From positions 1 to 64,000 of the forward strand of contig JACPCS010000127.1 of the NCBI GenBank assembly GCA_016184455.1: 64,000 bases of DNA. The letters are read 5' to 3'. The DNA comes from Acidobacteriota bacterium (GTDB lineage: Bacteria; Acidobacteriota; Vicinamibacteria; Vicinamibacterales; UBA2999). How positions within the stretch are numbered: position 1 is the first letter of the stretch; each line of letters opens with the position of its first letter. The position numbers were made by a program, and so were the translations under genes. This document shows positions 41,772-50,704 of this stretch, one piece after another. The notes below the pieces were generated by a model. It saw only the letters and a program-made list of their open reading frames with translations, was not told where the DNA came from and made no database searches.

Positions 41772-43229
41772 CTACGTACGGGCCGCGCGATCCGCGGCGA
41801 GCTGGGCGGTATGTTCGCGCAGCAGCGCCCACGCGCGGGCGACGTGGGCGTCAGTGGTGCGCAGGTGCCCGACGGCGAGGCGCAGCGCGAGCCGATCGTT
41901 CAGTCGGGTGTGCGAGAGAAATACCTCGCCGGTGCCGTTCACCGCATCGAGCAGCTGCGTGTTCAACGCGTCGAGCTCGGCCTCCGGCAGGGGCGATGCA
42001 TGCGTCACCCCTCCCCGCGGCCGCGCGCGGAAGCAGACGACGCTGAACGGCGCAGGTGCGAGCCGCTCGAAATCGGGATCGGCGTCGACCCAGCCGGCGA
42101 AGCACTGCGCCAGACGGATGTGCTCGGCCAGCGCGGCCCGGATGCCGTCGGCACCGAAATGCCTGAGCACCATCCAGAGCTTCAGCGCGCGAAACCGCCG
42201 GCCGAGCTGAATGCCGGTGTCCATCAGATTGCGCACGCCTTGTGCGCCCTCCGTCGTCTGCAGGTACTCGGGGACGAGCGAGAACGCCTGCCGGACGACG
42301 TCCATGCGGCGGCAGTAGAACGCGCTGAGATCGAAGGGCACGAACAGCCACTTGTGCGGATTGACGACAATCGAGTCGGCGTGCTGCCAGCCATCGAATC
42401 GCGCGCGGTACTCGGGCATCATCGCCGTCACGCCCGCGTACGCCGCATCCACGTGCAGCCACACGCTCTCCCGACGGCAGACCTCCGCGATCTCGCGCAC
42501 GGGATCGACGCTCGTGGTCGACGTCGTGCCGAGCGTGGCCACGACGGCGAGCGGGGTGGCGCCCGCCGCGCGATCGGCGGCCATCGCGTCGCGGAGCGCG
42601 TCGACGCGCATGCGGAACTCGCCGTCGGCGGCAATGCGCCGCAGGCTGCGATGACCGAGTCCCAGCAGGATCACCGCCTTGTCGATCGACGAGTGCGCGT
42701 GCTCGGAGCAGTACACGCGCAGCGGAGGCGCGGCCGCGAGTCCCTCCTGCCGCGTCTCGGGGGCAGCTGCCTGCCGCGCCGCGGCGAGCGCGTGCAGGCT
42801 GGCAATCGAGGCGGTGTCGTAGATGACGCCCTCGAACGCGTCCGGCAGCCCGAGCAGCTGCCGCAGCCACCCGAGGGCGACCTCTTCGAGCTCGGTTGCG
42901 GCCGGGGAGGTCCGCCACAGCATCGCCTGCTGATTGAGCGCGGCGGAGAGAAACTCGGCGAGCACGCCCGGCGCGCTCGCGGTGATCGCGAAGTAGCCGA
43001 AGAACCCGGGATGGTTCCAGTGGGTCAGCGCGGGAACGAGGATCCGTTCGAAGTCGGCGAGGATCGCCTCGAACGGCTCACCGCGCTCGGGCGCCGCCGG
43101 CGGCAGCGCGCGGCGCACGTCGCCCGGCGCGACGCGCGGGAGGACAGGATAGCGGTCGGATCCCGCCAGGTACTCCGCAATCCACTCCACGAGCGCGCGG
43201 CCCTGGCGGCGGAACTCGGCGGGATCCAT
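41772..43229 (-). CDS. Aromatic-L-amino-acid decarboxylase family protein
   Basis: A 485-residue PLP enzyme of group II decarboxylases (DDC/TDC). Seen in order: LTHWNHPGFFGYFAITASAP, GVIYDTASIASLHALAAAR, VYCSEHAHSSIDKAVILLG, VVATLGTTSTTSVDPVREIA, VWLHVDAAYAGVTAMMPEYR and the PLP lysine in SIVVNPHKWLFVPFDLSAFY. Products are probably aromatic amines such as tryptamine or tyramine; specificity cannot be read from sequence. It ends 8 nt after a DUF442 gene begins on the other side and may share its transcript. Confidence 0.9.
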   Translation of the reverse strand: MDPAEFRRQGRALVEWIAEYLAGSDRYPVLPRVAPGDVRRALPPAAPERGEPFEAILADFERILVPALTHWNHPGFFGYFAITASAPGVLAEFLSAALNQQAMLWRTSPAATELEEVALGWLRQLLGLPDAFEGVIYDTASIASLHALAAARQAAAPETRQEGLAAAPPLRVYCSEHAHSSIDKAVILLGLGHRSLRRIAADGEFRMRVDALRDAMAADRAAGATPLAVVATLGTTSTTSVDPVREIAEVCRRESVWLHVDAAYAGVTAMMPEYRARFDGWQHADSIVVNPHKWLFVPFDLSAFYCRRMDVVRQAFSLVPEYLQTTEGAQGVRNLMDTGIQLGRRFRALKLWMVLRHFGADGIRAALAEHIRLAQCFAGWVDADPDFERLAPAPFSVVCFRARPRGGVTHASPLPEAELDALNTQLLDAVNGTGEVFLSHTRLNDRLALRLAVGHLRTTDAHVARAWALLREHTAQLAADRAART

Positions 43230-43237
43230 GCAGCCGA

Positions 43238-43765
43238 CTACTGGTGGCTCTTGATGTAGCTGGTGACGAACGCCTCGAGCCCCGGGTTGTTCAGCCCGAT
43301 CGCCTTGCCTTCAGCCAGCGCTTTTTCGAACGGCCACTTGTCCTGCAGCGCCCGTTTGATCGTCCACATGCCGCCGACGCGGCTCGCCGAGCCGCAGTGG
43401 ATGTACACCGGCTGGTTGCTCTTGTCCGCAACCGCGGCGAGGAAGCTGTCCACGACCTTCGGGTCGGGCTGCGCGGCGTTGAAAGGCAGATGGATGTACT
43501 TCAGGCCGGCGGCCTGCGCTGCGGCGCGGCCTGCCTCGACGTTGGCCCCTTCCTCGCTGGGCAGACGCAGGTTGATCACGGACACGAAGCCTTCCTTTCG
43601 CAGCGACGCCATGGCGGCCGGGTCGGTCTGGCCGCCGCAGCCGACGGTGGCGTCCACGCGCGAGTAGTTGCGGATGCCGGGGAACTCCTTCTTCTGGACC
43701 TGGGCGGTCGCGACGCTCGTCAGCAGCGCGGCGAAAAGAGCCGCGAACACGATACGTATCGGCAT
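43238..43765 (-). CDS. Exported DUF442/beta-lactamase-hydrolase-like phosphatase fold
   Basis: A 175-residue protein with signal peptide ending near ATA. The mature part carries SRVDATVGCGGQTDPAAMA, LRKEGFVSVINLRLPSEEGA and the active-site loop VYIHCGSASRVGGMW, matching the compact Cys-X4-Arg loop of the DUF442 family, related to dual-specificity phosphatases. It sits upstream of the decarboxylase gene, with an 8-nt gap. The substrate is unknown. Confidence 0.82.
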   Translation of the reverse strand: MPIRIVFAALFAALLTSVATAQVQKKEFPGIRNYSRVDATVGCGGQTDPAAMASLRKEGFVSVINLRLPSEEGANVEAGRAAAQAAGLKYIHLPFNAAQPDPKVVDSFLAAVADKSNQPVYIHCGSASRVGGMWTIKRALQDKWPFEKALAEGKAIGLNNPGLEAFVTSYIKSHQ

Positions 43766-43798
43766 AGGTGTGCTCCTGGCGGGCGATCTTACACCGAT

Positions 43799-43893
43799 GA
43801 AGGCCCCAGGCCTCGGGCCTCAGGGCTGGTCGAGGAATCAGTGCTGTGGCCTGAGCCAGGCCTGAGGCTTTGGGCCTGAGGCCTGAGGCCTGA
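43799..43893. repeat. GGCCTGA word array with inverted halves
   Basis: AGGCCCCAGGCCTCGGGCCT at the left and GGCTTTGGGCCTGAGGCCTG, with further GAGGCCTGA words, at the right form an imperfect inverted pair around GGTCGAGGAATCAGTG. The array ends exactly where the stop of the converging glycine-zipper gene begins. The words are shared with the arrays at 9107 and 24091. Confidence 0.85.
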
Positions 43894-44832
43894 TCATTTT
43901 TCGACCGTGACCGTGGTGGGCGTGATGACGCGGATCGTGACAGGCGTGCCGCTCGGCAGCGTCGCGGGATTGCGGCCGCCGGCGAGGGCCGCGGCCGTGC
44001 CGGCACCGGCGCCGATCGATCCGCCGATGGCTGCGCCCCTGGCCCCGCCAAGAATTCCGCCGATGATCGCGCCGCCGATGGCGCCGCCGCCAATCTTGGC
44101 CGCGCTCTCACCTGACGGCGCGTCGCCGTCGCGGTAAATCGTCTCGGTCTCGAGCGGCACCCGGGTGCCGTCGGCCAGGACGACCGACGTGAAGCGGACG
44201 CCGAGGCGGGCGCGGTCGCGCAGCCGCCCGCCGCGCTCGACCATCGTGACCTCGCCATGCACCTTCGAGCCCGCCGGAATGGCCACGCGGTCGCCCACGC
44301 GGACGTCGCGCGTCACGTGCGCGAGCACTTCGTCCTCGACGCGCGCGGTCTCGCTCGTCAGGGCTGTCTCGTTCTGCAGGCCGACCACCGCGTCGGTCGG
44401 GACGACCAGATCGACGAACTCGGGCGCCGGCGGTTCAGCGGGACGCGGCGGCTCGGGCTCGATCGCGGCCGGCGCCGGTGCCGCAGGGGGCGCGGCGGGG
44501 CGCACATCCGCGACGGCCGGTGGCGCGTCGATGACCGGCGCCGCGGGCTGCGGCTGCGCCGGTGTCCGACTGATCGCGGGCTCACGCGCCGCGGCACGCC
44601 GGGTTGGCGCCCGCTCGACGCGGGCAGCCGGAGGCGCTGCGAGGGCGTCCGGGCGCGGATCGGCCGCGACGGCCTCCGACGGCTCAATCGTCTGTTCCGT
44701 CTGCGTCACCTCGACCCCCGACGTCTCGACTGCCGCGGGTTCCGCCGCCCGGGTCGCCAGGTAGACGCCACCCAGGCCGGCCGTGACCGCAACGGCCCCA
44801 ATCACTCCGAGCGCGGTCTTGCCAATCTCCAT
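43894..44832 (-). CDS. Periplasmic glycine-zipper protein with TrbI-like segment
   Basis: A 312-residue protein. An N-terminal hydrophobic segment (LGVIGAVAVTAGLGGVYLAT) is followed by about 110 residues of Pro/Ala-rich linker and then VPTDAVVGLQNETALTSETA, VAIPAGSKVHGEVTMVERGG, and VVLADGTRVPLETETIY, which resemble the VirB10/TrbI beta-barrel fold. A glycine-zipper GGGAIGGAIIGGILGGARGA follows near the C-terminus. An envelope structural role is likely. No conjugation genes are nearby. Start ATG at 44832. Confidence 0.75.
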   Translation of the reverse strand: MEIGKTALGVIGAVAVTAGLGGVYLATRAAEPAAVETSGVEVTQTEQTIEPSEAVAADPRPDALAAPPAARVERAPTRRAAAREPAISRTPAQPQPAAPVIDAPPAVADVRPAAPPAAPAPAAIEPEPPRPAEPPAPEFVDLVVPTDAVVGLQNETALTSETARVEDEVLAHVTRDVRVGDRVAIPAGSKVHGEVTMVERGGRLRDRARLGVRFTSVVLADGTRVPLETETIYRDGDAPSGESAAKIGGGAIGGAIIGGILGGARGAAIGGSIGAGAGTAAALAGGRNPATLPSGTPVTIRVITPTTVTVEK

Positions 44833-44960
44833 CGCTGTCGCTCCTTCAGCGGTTGAGCCAGGCAAGGCTCGTGCCTGACGCGAATGGCGAGATCCACGCC
44901 GATAATCGCCGGATCTCTCAAAGATGCACTGGCCGATTTCGGTGATTCTGTCCTGCCGTG

Positions 44961-45192
44961 ATGTCAGGGGCGACGGCTCAGCTTGCTCGCGCGGTTCGAC
45001 GAGCGGCGGCTGCGGCTCGAAATCTGCGACGTGAGCCGCAACCCGGAGCGCGCCGAGGCAGACGCGGTGTACTTCACGCCGATGCTCGTGAAGCGCTCCC
45101 CGCTGCCGCGCGCCTTCGTGCTCGGTGATCTGTCGGACGCGAAAGCCATCGTGGAGCTTCTCGAGTCGTGCGGAGTGAATCCTCGCCGATGA
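44961..45192 (+). pseudogene. KaiB remnant, N-terminal half deleted
   Basis: From 44983 the frame reads LARFDERRLRLEICDVSRN, PERAEADAVYFTPMLVKRSP, LPRAFVLGDLSDAKAIVELL, a clear match to the second half of KaiB (compare the family pattern ATPTLVKKLPPP, IIGDLSD). The N-terminal LYVAG strand and first helix are missing. An ATG at 44961 opens MSGATAQ in a different frame, which looks like the original start, so about 25 residues seem to have been removed with a frameshift. A functional KaiB is unlikely. The stop overlaps the kaiC fragment by 4 nt, the normal kaiBC layout. Confidence 0.75.
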
Positions 45193-45443
45193 GCATGATG
45201 ACCAAAATCAAAACGGGCGTGCCCGGGTTCGACGTGATCAGCGCGGGCGGCCTGCCCGTCGGCCGCTCGACGCTCGTGGTCGGCCGGAGCGGCACCGGCA
45301 AGACGATCACCGGCGCGTGGATGTCGGAAGCGGCGCGGCAGCAGGGGCTCGCCAGCGGTGCTGACGCGTACCTCACCGAACCGATCGACGAGGTGACGCT
45401 GCTGCGCGAGGTCGTGAATCCGATCGAAGCGCGATCGCTTTAA
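45189..45443 (+). pseudogene. KaiC N-terminus fused to a receiver-domain tail
   Basis: An 84-codon frame. Residues 1-40 are the start of KaiC (KIKTGVPGFDVISAGGLPVG, RSTLVVGRSGTGKT, Walker A). Residues after about 42 (AARQQGLASGADAYLTEPID, EVTLLREVV) are the last helices of a response-regulator receiver domain. In related clusters a kinase or receiver gene follows kaiC, so a deletion of more than 1 kb could have fused the two in frame. Neither part can work as the original protein. Confidence 0.75.
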
Positions 45444-45850
45444 TCGTCCCACCGCCGCCGATCGACGCCGTTGGCTTCGAGCAGATCCCGAAGAATCTCC
45501 TGGACCGAGAGGTCGCAGGTGCTGAAGTGCACCTGCGCCGCGTCGTAGTCCCTCAGAACTTCCCGCACGGCGCGCAGCGCGCGCTGCGACTTCTCCGACT
45601 CGGCGCTCATGTACAGGATGAGGTCGACTTTGGGCTGCGGGGGTGTCGCTCGATCCGCGGACGAATCGGTGCTGCGCCGGGCGGGCCGTCGGAACGAATG
45701 CGCCAGGCGGCGCCTGCTTTCGCCCGCCGTGTCCGGCCAGCGCTCGATCGTCCGGTCGATGTCGAACGTCGGGCAAAACGGGACGTCGATTTCCTGAACG
45801 CCACGGTCCGCCACTGGTCCAACCGGGTACAGCGTTGCGTCGTCCAACAT
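45440..45850 (-). CDS. KaiB-like protein, middle of the domain apparently missing
   Basis: A 136-residue protein. After about 75 residues of unrecognised sequence comes VDLILYMSAESEKSQRALRA, VREVLRDYDAAQVHFSTCDL, which has the KaiB/thioredoxin-like first strand and helix (pattern LYxSxxSxxSxRAL). The end, LRDLLEANGVDRRR, resembles the last helix of the KaiB remnant nearby (VELLESCGVNPRR). The section between them, with the TPTL/LGDLSD blocks, is absent. It may be an in-frame deletion derivative or a distinct small protein. It converges with the KaiC fragment and overlaps it by 4 nt. Confidence 0.5.
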   Translation of the reverse strand: MLDDATLYPVGPVADRGVQEIDVPFCPTFDIDRTIERWPDTAGESRRRLAHSFRRPARRSTDSSADRATPPQPKVDLILYMSAESEKSQRALRAVREVLRDYDAAQVHFSTCDLSVQEILRDLLEANGVDRRRWDD

Positions 45851-45953
45851 ACCGATCGGTCCAGTAGCAAATGGCTTGCCGACCTGTGAAATATGTGTGA
45901 CAGAGGCGGTCTTCGCAGAACGAAAAGGCAGATGTGGCCGTAAGGTAGGAAAG

Positions 45954-46880
45954 GTGGGTAGGCGCACTCTGGCCATCGTGCTTCTCGGCTGCGCCAGCTC
46001 GGCCGGACTGCAGGCCCAGGCCGCGGTGGAGGACGCAGCGAAAGGCGCCGCACTGCTGGCGGACGCGCGCCAGGCCCTTGGAGGCGAGCCGCGCCTGGCC
46101 GCCGTCAAGGCGCTCGACGTCCGTGGCGAGTTCAAGCGGCTCGTGGCTCAGACGACGATCGAAGGCGAGCTCCAGATCCGCATCGAGCGTCCCGACAAAT
46201 GGCGGCGCGATGAGGACCTCAGTCCGCCTGGCGGCGGTCCGGCGATCATCCGCACCGAGGTGCTGAATGGATCCACGGTGTGGGAGGAGAACAGCGGCCG
46301 GGGCGGCTTCTTCGTCGGCGGATTCGGAGGTCGTGGCGGGGGCCGTCGTGGCGGAGATATCGGCGGGGGCGGCGCCGGCACGGGTGCCGACCCCGGACGC
46401 GGTACGGTCGATCCCGCCCAGATCGAAGCGGCACAGCGCCGCGCGTGGCAGGCCGAGCTCGCGCGCGTCCTGCTCGCGTGGCTGCTCGTGGTGGACGGAC
46501 CGGTCACGTGGGTGGGAACGGCGGAAGCGCCCGACGGCCGCGCCGACGTGCTGGAGATCACGCCGAGCGCGGGCCCCGTCACGCGGCTGTTTCTCGATCA
46601 GTCATCGCACCTGCCGCTCATGATCACGTGGCAGGGTGCGGCGCCGCAGCTCTTCATCGCGGGGCGCCGCGGCGGTGCGCGCGGCGACGGCGGTCCGCCG
46701 CCGGCACGAGGCGGACAGCCAGCGACGCTGCAGATGACGTTGACCGACTACAAGATCGTGAACGGAATCCGTCTGCCGCATCTCATCACGCGCGGCGTCA
46801 ACGACATGTCGACGGAGGAGTGGACGATCGACAGCTACCGCATCAATCCAACCTTCCGCGCCGACGTCTTCACGAAATGA
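45954..46880 (+). CDS. Exported lipoprotein paired with a TonB receptor
   Basis: GTG at 45954 gives a signal with lipobox (VGRRTLAIVLLGCASS) and a 308-residue protein; earlier in-frame starts (TTG 45876, GTG 45897) lack a good ribosome site. The mature part has DARQALGGEPRLAAVKALDV and IRIERPDKWRRDED, with the character of LolA-like outer-membrane lipoprotein-sorting folds, a Gly/Arg-rich insert (FFVGGFGGRGGGRRGGD) and the C-terminal strands LTDYKIVNGIRLPHLITR. It overlaps the receptor gene by 4 nt, so the two likely work together. Confidence 0.72.
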   Translation: MGRRTLAIVLLGCASSAGLQAQAAVEDAAKGAALLADARQALGGEPRLAAVKALDVRGEFKRLVAQTTIEGELQIRIERPDKWRRDEDLSPPGGGPAIIRTEVLNGSTVWEENSGRGGFFVGGFGGRGGGRRGGDIGGGGAGTGADPGRGTVDPAQIEAAQRRAWQAELARVLLAWLLVVDGPVTWVGTAEAPDGRADVLEITPSAGPVTRLFLDQSSHLPLMITWQGAAPQLFIAGRRGGARGDGGPPPARGGQPATLQMTLTDYKIVNGIRLPHLITRGVNDMSTEEWTIDSYRINPTFRADVFTK

Positions 46881-49531
46881 TGGTCGTCCGGACCGGCATC
46901 GTCGCCCTCGTGGCCCTTCTGCTTGCGGCGTCACCGCTCGCGGCGCAGGGTAACGAGGCACAGCTGCGCCTCACGGTGATCGATCAGACGGGTGCCTCGC
47001 TGCCCTCGGCGCACGTGCGGGTGACGAATGCGGCCGGCCTGGCGCGTGAGGCCGACGTCGACGAGCGCGGGCAGACCACGCTGGCGGCCCTGCCGATCGG
47101 CCCGGTGCAGCTGCAGGTCGAGGCGCGTGGATTCGCGCCGTACTCGGCGACCGTCACGCTGCGGCGCGGCGCGAACAATCAGACCGTGACGCTCTACATT
47201 GCGGGCGTGCAGGAAGAAGTGGTCGTCACGGAGGCCGCCGTGGGTGACACGCGCGGCAACGCGCTGACGACCACGCTCGAAGAGGGCGAGATCGCGGAGC
47301 TCTCGGACGACCCTGACGAGCTGCGCGCGCAGCTCGAGGCGATGACCGGCGGCGCGGGCGCCATCTTCAACGTCAACGGCTTCCGCGGCGGGCGGCTGCC
47401 GAATCGCGACGAGATTCGCCAGATCCGCTTCCGCACGAACTCGTTCTCCGCCGACAACCACGACGCCGGACGCGTCCAGGTGGACATCATCACGCGTCCC
47501 GGGCTGACGGAGTGGAGCGGCAACGCCAACTTCGGCCTGCGCAACGACGTGCTGAACGCGCGCAACGCCTTCGCGCGGACCGAGACGCCCGAGCAGTTCC
47601 GCCGGTTCACGGCCGGCCTCCGCGGGCCGATCGTGCGCAACCGCACGTCGCTCCGCTTCAACGTGGACGGCAATCGATCGTTCGACTCGACGACGATCGT
47701 GGCCCTGCGGCCAGAGGCACGGATCGCCGACCAGGTGAAGCGGCCGTTCGAGCAGACGAACGTGACGGCGGGTCTCGAGCACGGCCTGACGGCCAGCCAG
47801 ACGCTGCGGCTGGAGTACCGGCGCAACGAGGACGAGCGGCGCAACCTCGGCGTCGGCAATTTCAACCTCATGGAGCGGGCGTTCAGCCGCGCCTCGACCG
47901 AGCATCAGGTGCGCACCTCGGTGCAGAGCATCTTCGGACGCCGCGCGCTCAACGAGCTGCGCGTCCAGTGGAACTTCCAGGAGAACGCCTCGCGTTCGGT
48001 CTCCGAGGCGCCCGCGGTCGTCGTGATCGACGCGTTCAGCAGCGGAGGCGCCGGCGTGGCGAGCGAGGGGTCCACGCGGACGCTCGAGATTGCCGACGAC
48101 TTCGACTTCAACGTCGGCCGGCGCCACGCCATGCGCGCCGGGCTGCTCTTCGAGGCGGGCGCCTACCGCAACTTCGACGCGCGGAACGCGGCCGGCACGT
48201 TCACCTTCAGCAGCCTCGAAGCGTTTCTCGCGGGACGGCCGAACACGTTCACGCAGCGGCTCGGCGAGCTGCGCACGGCCTTCTCGCAGTACCAGCTCGG
48301 CGTCTACTGGCAGGACGACTTCCGCGTGAACCGCGCGCTGTCGCTCAGCATCGGCGTGCGCGAGGAGCTGCAGACGAACGTCGGCGACGCGATGAACCTG
48401 ATGCCGCGGTTCGGTTTCACCTTCACGCCGCGGCGTGCCCGGCTGACCGTGCGCGGCGGCTACGGGATCTTCCACGACTGGTATGAGGCGGACCTGCACG
48501 ATCAGACGCTGCGCGTGACCGGCGGTCCCGACGCACAGCGCGACCTGCTGATCCTGAACCCCGGCTATCCGGATCCGACGGGCGGCGTGGCTGCGACGAT
48601 GCTCGGCGGCGGCCGCGTGCAGGCCGCCCCCGATCTGCGGATGCCGTACGTGCATCAGGCCTCGATCGGGATCGAGCGTCCGATCACGCAGACCCTGACG
48701 TTCCAGACCTCGTACAACCGGATTCGCGGGCGCAACCAGCTGCGCTCGCGCGACGTGAACGCCCCCGACGCCTTCGGCGTGCGGAGGGAGCCGACCGTCG
48801 GCACGGTGGCGCAGATCGAGTCGACCGGCCGGTCGGCCAGCGATCGGATCAACGCCAATCTGTTCTACCGCGTGCCGCAGCGCCGCATGTTCATGGGCGC
48901 GAACTACACGTGGGCGAAGGTGCGCACTCACGCCGATAACCCGCTGTCGCTGCCGGCCGACAGCCACCACCCGGACGCCGAGTGGGGACCGTCGGCGCAG
49001 GACGTGCGCCACCGGTTCAACGCGATGATCAACGGCGGGCTGCCGCTGGGCATCCGCGCGTCCGTCAACGGCGTGGCGCAGTCGGCTCCGCCCTACACGA
49101 TCATCACGGGCGGCGACGACAACCGCGACGGCGTGACCAACGATCGGCCCGCAGGCGTTGGCCGCAACTCGGTGCGCAGCGCCGCGCGCTTCGATCTGAA
49201 CGTCCGCTTCACGCGCGGCTTCGGCTTTGGAGGGCCGCGTGAGGGGGGTCCGCGCGGTCCCGGCGGCGGCGGGCCCGTCGTGATCGCGGGGGGGCCCGGC
49301 GGCGGTCCCGGCGGGCCTGGTGGCCCGGGCGGCGGCGGCGGCGGCTTCTTCGGCCCGGGCGGCAACGACGACAGCCGCTTCCGGGTCGAGTTCTACGTGC
49401 AGGGCTTCAACGTGCTGAACCGAACGAATTTCCTCAACTTCAGCGGCAACCTCCAATCGCCATTCTTCGGCACCCCGACGTCCGCTGCGCAGGCGCGCCG
49501 CGTGGAAGTCGGGATGCAGTTTCGTTTCTGA
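46877..49531 (+). CDS. TonB-dependent receptor with carboxypeptidase-regulatory-like domain
   Basis: An 884-residue outer-membrane protein. Signal peptide to about residue 23; regulatory-like domain (about 27-110: LRLTVIDQTGASLPSAHVRV, VQLQVEARGFAPYSATVTLR); a plug region (IFNVNGFRGGRLPNRDEIRQ, IRFRTNSFSADNHDAGRVQV); and a long barrel ending RRVEVGMQFRF. The C-terminal region contains a Gly/Pro-rich loop of about 40 residues (GGPGGPGGPGGGGGGFFGPG). This is the Oar-like receptor type common in Acidobacteria. The ligand is unknown, and no TonB or ExbBD genes are adjacent. The stop opens a hairpin repeat. Confidence 0.88.
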   Translation: MMVVRTGIVALVALLLAASPLAAQGNEAQLRLTVIDQTGASLPSAHVRVTNAAGLAREADVDERGQTTLAALPIGPVQLQVEARGFAPYSATVTLRRGANNQTVTLYIAGVQEEVVVTEAAVGDTRGNALTTTLEEGEIAELSDDPDELRAQLEAMTGGAGAIFNVNGFRGGRLPNRDEIRQIRFRTNSFSADNHDAGRVQVDIITRPGLTEWSGNANFGLRNDVLNARNAFARTETPEQFRRFTAGLRGPIVRNRTSLRFNVDGNRSFDSTTIVALRPEARIADQVKRPFEQTNVTAGLEHGLTASQTLRLEYRRNEDERRNLGVGNFNLMERAFSRASTEHQVRTSVQSIFGRRALNELRVQWNFQENASRSVSEAPAVVVIDAFSSGGAGVASEGSTRTLEIADDFDFNVGRRHAMRAGLLFEAGAYRNFDARNAAGTFTFSSLEAFLAGRPNTFTQRLGELRTAFSQYQLGVYWQDDFRVNRALSLSIGVREELQTNVGDAMNLMPRFGFTFTPRRARLTVRGGYGIFHDWYEADLHDQTLRVTGGPDAQRDLLILNPGYPDPTGGVAATMLGGGRVQAAPDLRMPYVHQASIGIERPITQTLTFQTSYNRIRGRNQLRSRDVNAPDAFGVRREPTVGTVAQIESTGRSASDRINANLFYRVPQRRMFMGANYTWAKVRTHADNPLSLPADSHHPDAEWGPSAQDVRHRFNAMINGGLPLGIRASVNGVAQSAPPYTIITGGDDNRDGVTNDRPAGVGRNSVRSAARFDLNVRFTRGFGFGGPREGGPRGPGGGGPVVIAGGPGGGPGGPGGPGGGGGGFFGPGGNDDSRFRVEFYVQGFNVLNRTNFLNFSGNLQSPFFGTPTSAAQARRVEVGMQFRF

Positions 49532-49595
49532 ACCACGAAGGCCACGAAGATCACGAACCAGAAAAGAATTTCGTGAACTTCGTGTCTTCGTGGTT
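49531..49595. repeat. CACGAAG array forming a long hairpin
   Basis: AACCACGAAGGCCACGAAG with ATCACGAA at the left pairs with TTCGTGAACTTCGTG and TCTTCGTGGTT at the right, about 24 of 26 positions with one indel, around an 11-nt loop. The outer 10 bp (49531-49540 and 49586-49595) are perfect. It starts at the receptor stop and could end that transcript, although no T-tract follows. Confidence 0.9.
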
Positions 49596-49615
49596 CCTCC
49601 CGGTAGAATCGGGCT

Positions 49616-50704
49616 GTGACAGTGATCGTCGTCGGCGCCGGCGTGGTCGGCTGCGCCGTCGCGTACGAGCTCTCCGCGCGCGGCGCCGGCGTCCGCGTCG
49701 TCGATGCACGCGGGACCGGCCAGGGCGCGACGCGCGCGTCGGCCGGGATGCTCGCCCCCTACATCGAAGGGCATTCGGACGCGCTGCTCCGCCTCGGGAT
49801 CTGGAGTCTCGATCAGTACGAGGGATTCCTCGCCCGTGTGGCCGCCGACGCGCGGCGGCCGGTCGAGTACCGCCGGACCGGCACGCTGCAGGTGGCGCGC
49901 ACCGACCGTGGCGCCGAGCACCTTCGCGAGCGGCAGCGCGCGCTCGCCGACCTCGGAGTCGTCGCGTCGCTCCTCAACGGAGACGAGGTGCGGCGGTCCG
50001 AGCCGGCGCTCGCGGACGTTCGCGCGGGGCTTCGTGTGCCGCAGCACGGGTACGTTCGAGTCGCGGCGTTGATCGAGGCGCTCGTCGGCGCCGCGGTGAC
50101 CCACGGCGCCGTGTTTTCGGACGTGCGCGTCGAGGGCATCACGCGCCAGGGTGGGGGGGCTGCGGTCGAAACCGCGCAGGGCAGGATCGCCGGCGATGCC
50201 GTCATCCTGGCCGCGGGAAGCTGGTCGGGCGGCATCCCGATCGACGGTCCCGCTCCGCCGGTGCGGCCCGTTCGCGGTCAGCTGCTGCAGCTGCGGCTCC
50301 CACAGCCGCCGCTCTCGCATGTCGTCTGGGGCCCCAATTGCTATCTCGTGCCGTGGCAGGACGGCCGGGTGCTGGTGGGCGCCACGTCCGAGGACGTCGG
50401 CTTCGACGAGCGCGTCACGTCCGAGGGCGTCGCCACGCTTCTCGACAGCGCTCGCCGGCTGGTGCCGGCGCTCGGTGGCGCCACGTTCGAGGACGCGCGC
50501 GCGGGACTCCGGCCGGCGACCGCTGACGAGTTGCCGATCATCGGACGGTCAGCGACAATGCCCGGCGTGTGCTACGCGACGGGCCACTACCGCAACGGGG
50601 TGCTGCTGGCGCCGATCACCGCGTCGCTCGTGGCCGATCTCGTGCTCGGCGGACACGAGCGCCCCGAGCTCACGCTCGTGCGCCCCGATCGGTTCGGCCT
50701 GTGA
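49616..50704 (+). CDS. thiO: Glycine oxidase
   Basis: A 362-residue FAD-dependent amine oxidase (DAO family) that oxidises glycine to iminoglycine for the thiazole half of thiamine. The dinucleotide site TVIVVGAGVVGCAVAYELSA is at the N-terminus, followed by GATRASAGMLAPYIEG (characteristic of ThiO), VILAAGSWSG, RPVRGQLLQLRLP, VLVGATSEDVGFDE and GLRPATADELPIIGRS. Start GTG at 49616. No thiG or thiS is adjacent; a MerR-type gene follows. Confidence 0.9.
   Translation: MTVIVVGAGVVGCAVAYELSARGAGVRVVDARGTGQGATRASAGMLAPYIEGHSDALLRLGIWSLDQYEGFLARVAADARRPVEYRRTGTLQVARTDRGAEHLRERQRALADLGVVASLLNGDEVRRSEPALADVRAGLRVPQHGYVRVAALIEALVGAAVTHGAVFSDVRVEGITRQGGGAAVETAQGRIAGDAVILAAGSWSGGIPIDGPAPPVRPVRGQLLQLRLPQPPLSHVVWGPNCYLVPWQDGRVLVGATSEDVGFDERVTSEGVATLLDSARRLVPALGGATFEDARAGLRPATADELPIIGRSATMPGVCYATGHYRNGVLLAPITASLVADLVLGGHERPELTLVRPDRFGL

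Noticed and set aside
43894-44832. Conjugation (VirB10/TrbI) gene marking an integrative element
   Set aside because: The similarity is limited to a short fold-level segment, and no other transfer, relaxase or integrase gene is nearby.
45189-45443. Functional short KaiC-type ATPase
   Set aside because: Only Walker A is present; Walker B, the catalytic Glu pair and the second domain are missing, and the C-terminal half belongs to a receiver domain.
46931-50320. A very long minus-strand open frame opposite the TonB receptor and thiO
   Set aside because: It lacks any recognisable domain, is rich in Arg/His/Val as expected for the mirror frame of high-GC coding DNA, and lies opposite two clearly real genes.
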